Source of the DNA: Allobosea sp. ASV33
GTDB taxonomy: Bacteria; Pseudomonadota; Alphaproteobacteria; Rhizobiales; Beijerinckiaceae
Assembly (NCBI RefSeq): GCF_016428755.1
Contig: NZ_JAELTI010000052.1
Coordinates: 1 to 36,928 of the forward strand
Reading direction: 5' to 3'
Length of the DNA stretch: 36,928 nucleotides
Every line of letters begins with the position of its first letter. Position 1 is the first letter of the stretch. Shown here one piece after another: positions 36,863 through 36,928 of the stretch. Under the pieces are notes generated by a model. That model ran no database searches. It was given only the letters and a program-made list of their open reading frames with translations, and had not been told where the DNA came from. Position numbers and translations under genes: made by a program.

Positions 36863-36928
36863 ATGCGACGAAGGCAATTTGGGCGTGAGTTCAAGATCGA
36901 GGCGGTCCGCCTGATCAAGGACCGCGGA
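36863..36928 (+). CDS. IS3-type transposase OrfA, N-terminus only
   Basis: The final 22 codons read MRRRQFGREFKIEAVRL and on to the window edge, the usual start of the helix-turn-helix OrfA protein of IS3-family elements. The rest lies outside the window. A perfect palindrome gtttcatgaaac (36839-36850) sits 12 bp upstream. The left end of the element must lie between 36711 and 36850, but its terminal repeat cannot be fixed without the other end. Confidence 0.8.
   Translation, partial: MRRRQFGREFKIEAVRLIKDRG

Overview
The window is high-GC (about 65% by eye) chromosomal DNA from an alphaproteobacterium of the order Hyphomicrobiales (Rhizobiales), possibly close to Bosea or the Methylobacteriaceae. 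This placement rests on gene content and order: divergent flgI/fliX, a flgB-flgC-fliE-fliQ-fliR-flhB block next to cckA, a GTTC-N7-GTTC SOS box at recA, TTAA-N7-TTAA CtrA-type sites, and two families of short intergenic repeats of the kind common in this order. No database search was possible.

Positions 1-4700 hold flagellar genes: a flagellin cut by the window edge, a FlaG-like protein, and flgI, a short FlgJ-type rod-binding gene and a FlgN-like gene as one operon, with fliX divergent. Positions 4800-12640 hold metabolic and housekeeping genes: a cupin dioxygenase-like protein, an SDR, a putative outer-membrane protein, icd, a GST-like gene, an exported protein and alaS. recA and an MHS-type transporter follow. 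Positions 15613-16050 lack a conventional gene but contain a 282-bp element with 15-bp perfect terminal inverted repeats and a 41-codon reading frame.

Positions 16052-24711 are a second flagellar block: cckA, then flhB, fliR, fliQ, fliE, flgC and flgB on the minus strand, with fliO and fliP divergent. CtrA-type sites lie between flgB and fliO, near flgI/fliX and upstream of the flagellin gene, so the window encodes both the top kinase of the CckA-ChpT-CtrA relay and likely targets of it.

Positions 24890-34600 hold a fasciclin protein, RNase D, aspS, a pair of related small lipoproteins, a surface-glycan group (GT2 glycosyltransferase, acyltransferase-3, hexapeptide acetyltransferase), a large exported protein of unknown function and a DUF192 protein.

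From 34696 to the end the sequence is a mobile-DNA scar. A tRNA-Pro(TGG) gene stops right after its anticodon stem. It abuts a frameshifted, N-terminally truncated tyrosine integrase, a holin-like gene fragment, a lower-GC methyltransferase gene with its own terminator, and the start of an IS3-type transposase. The 282-bp TIR element, the broken tRNA/integrase junction and the FliO protein with three spaced helical motifs are the least explained items.
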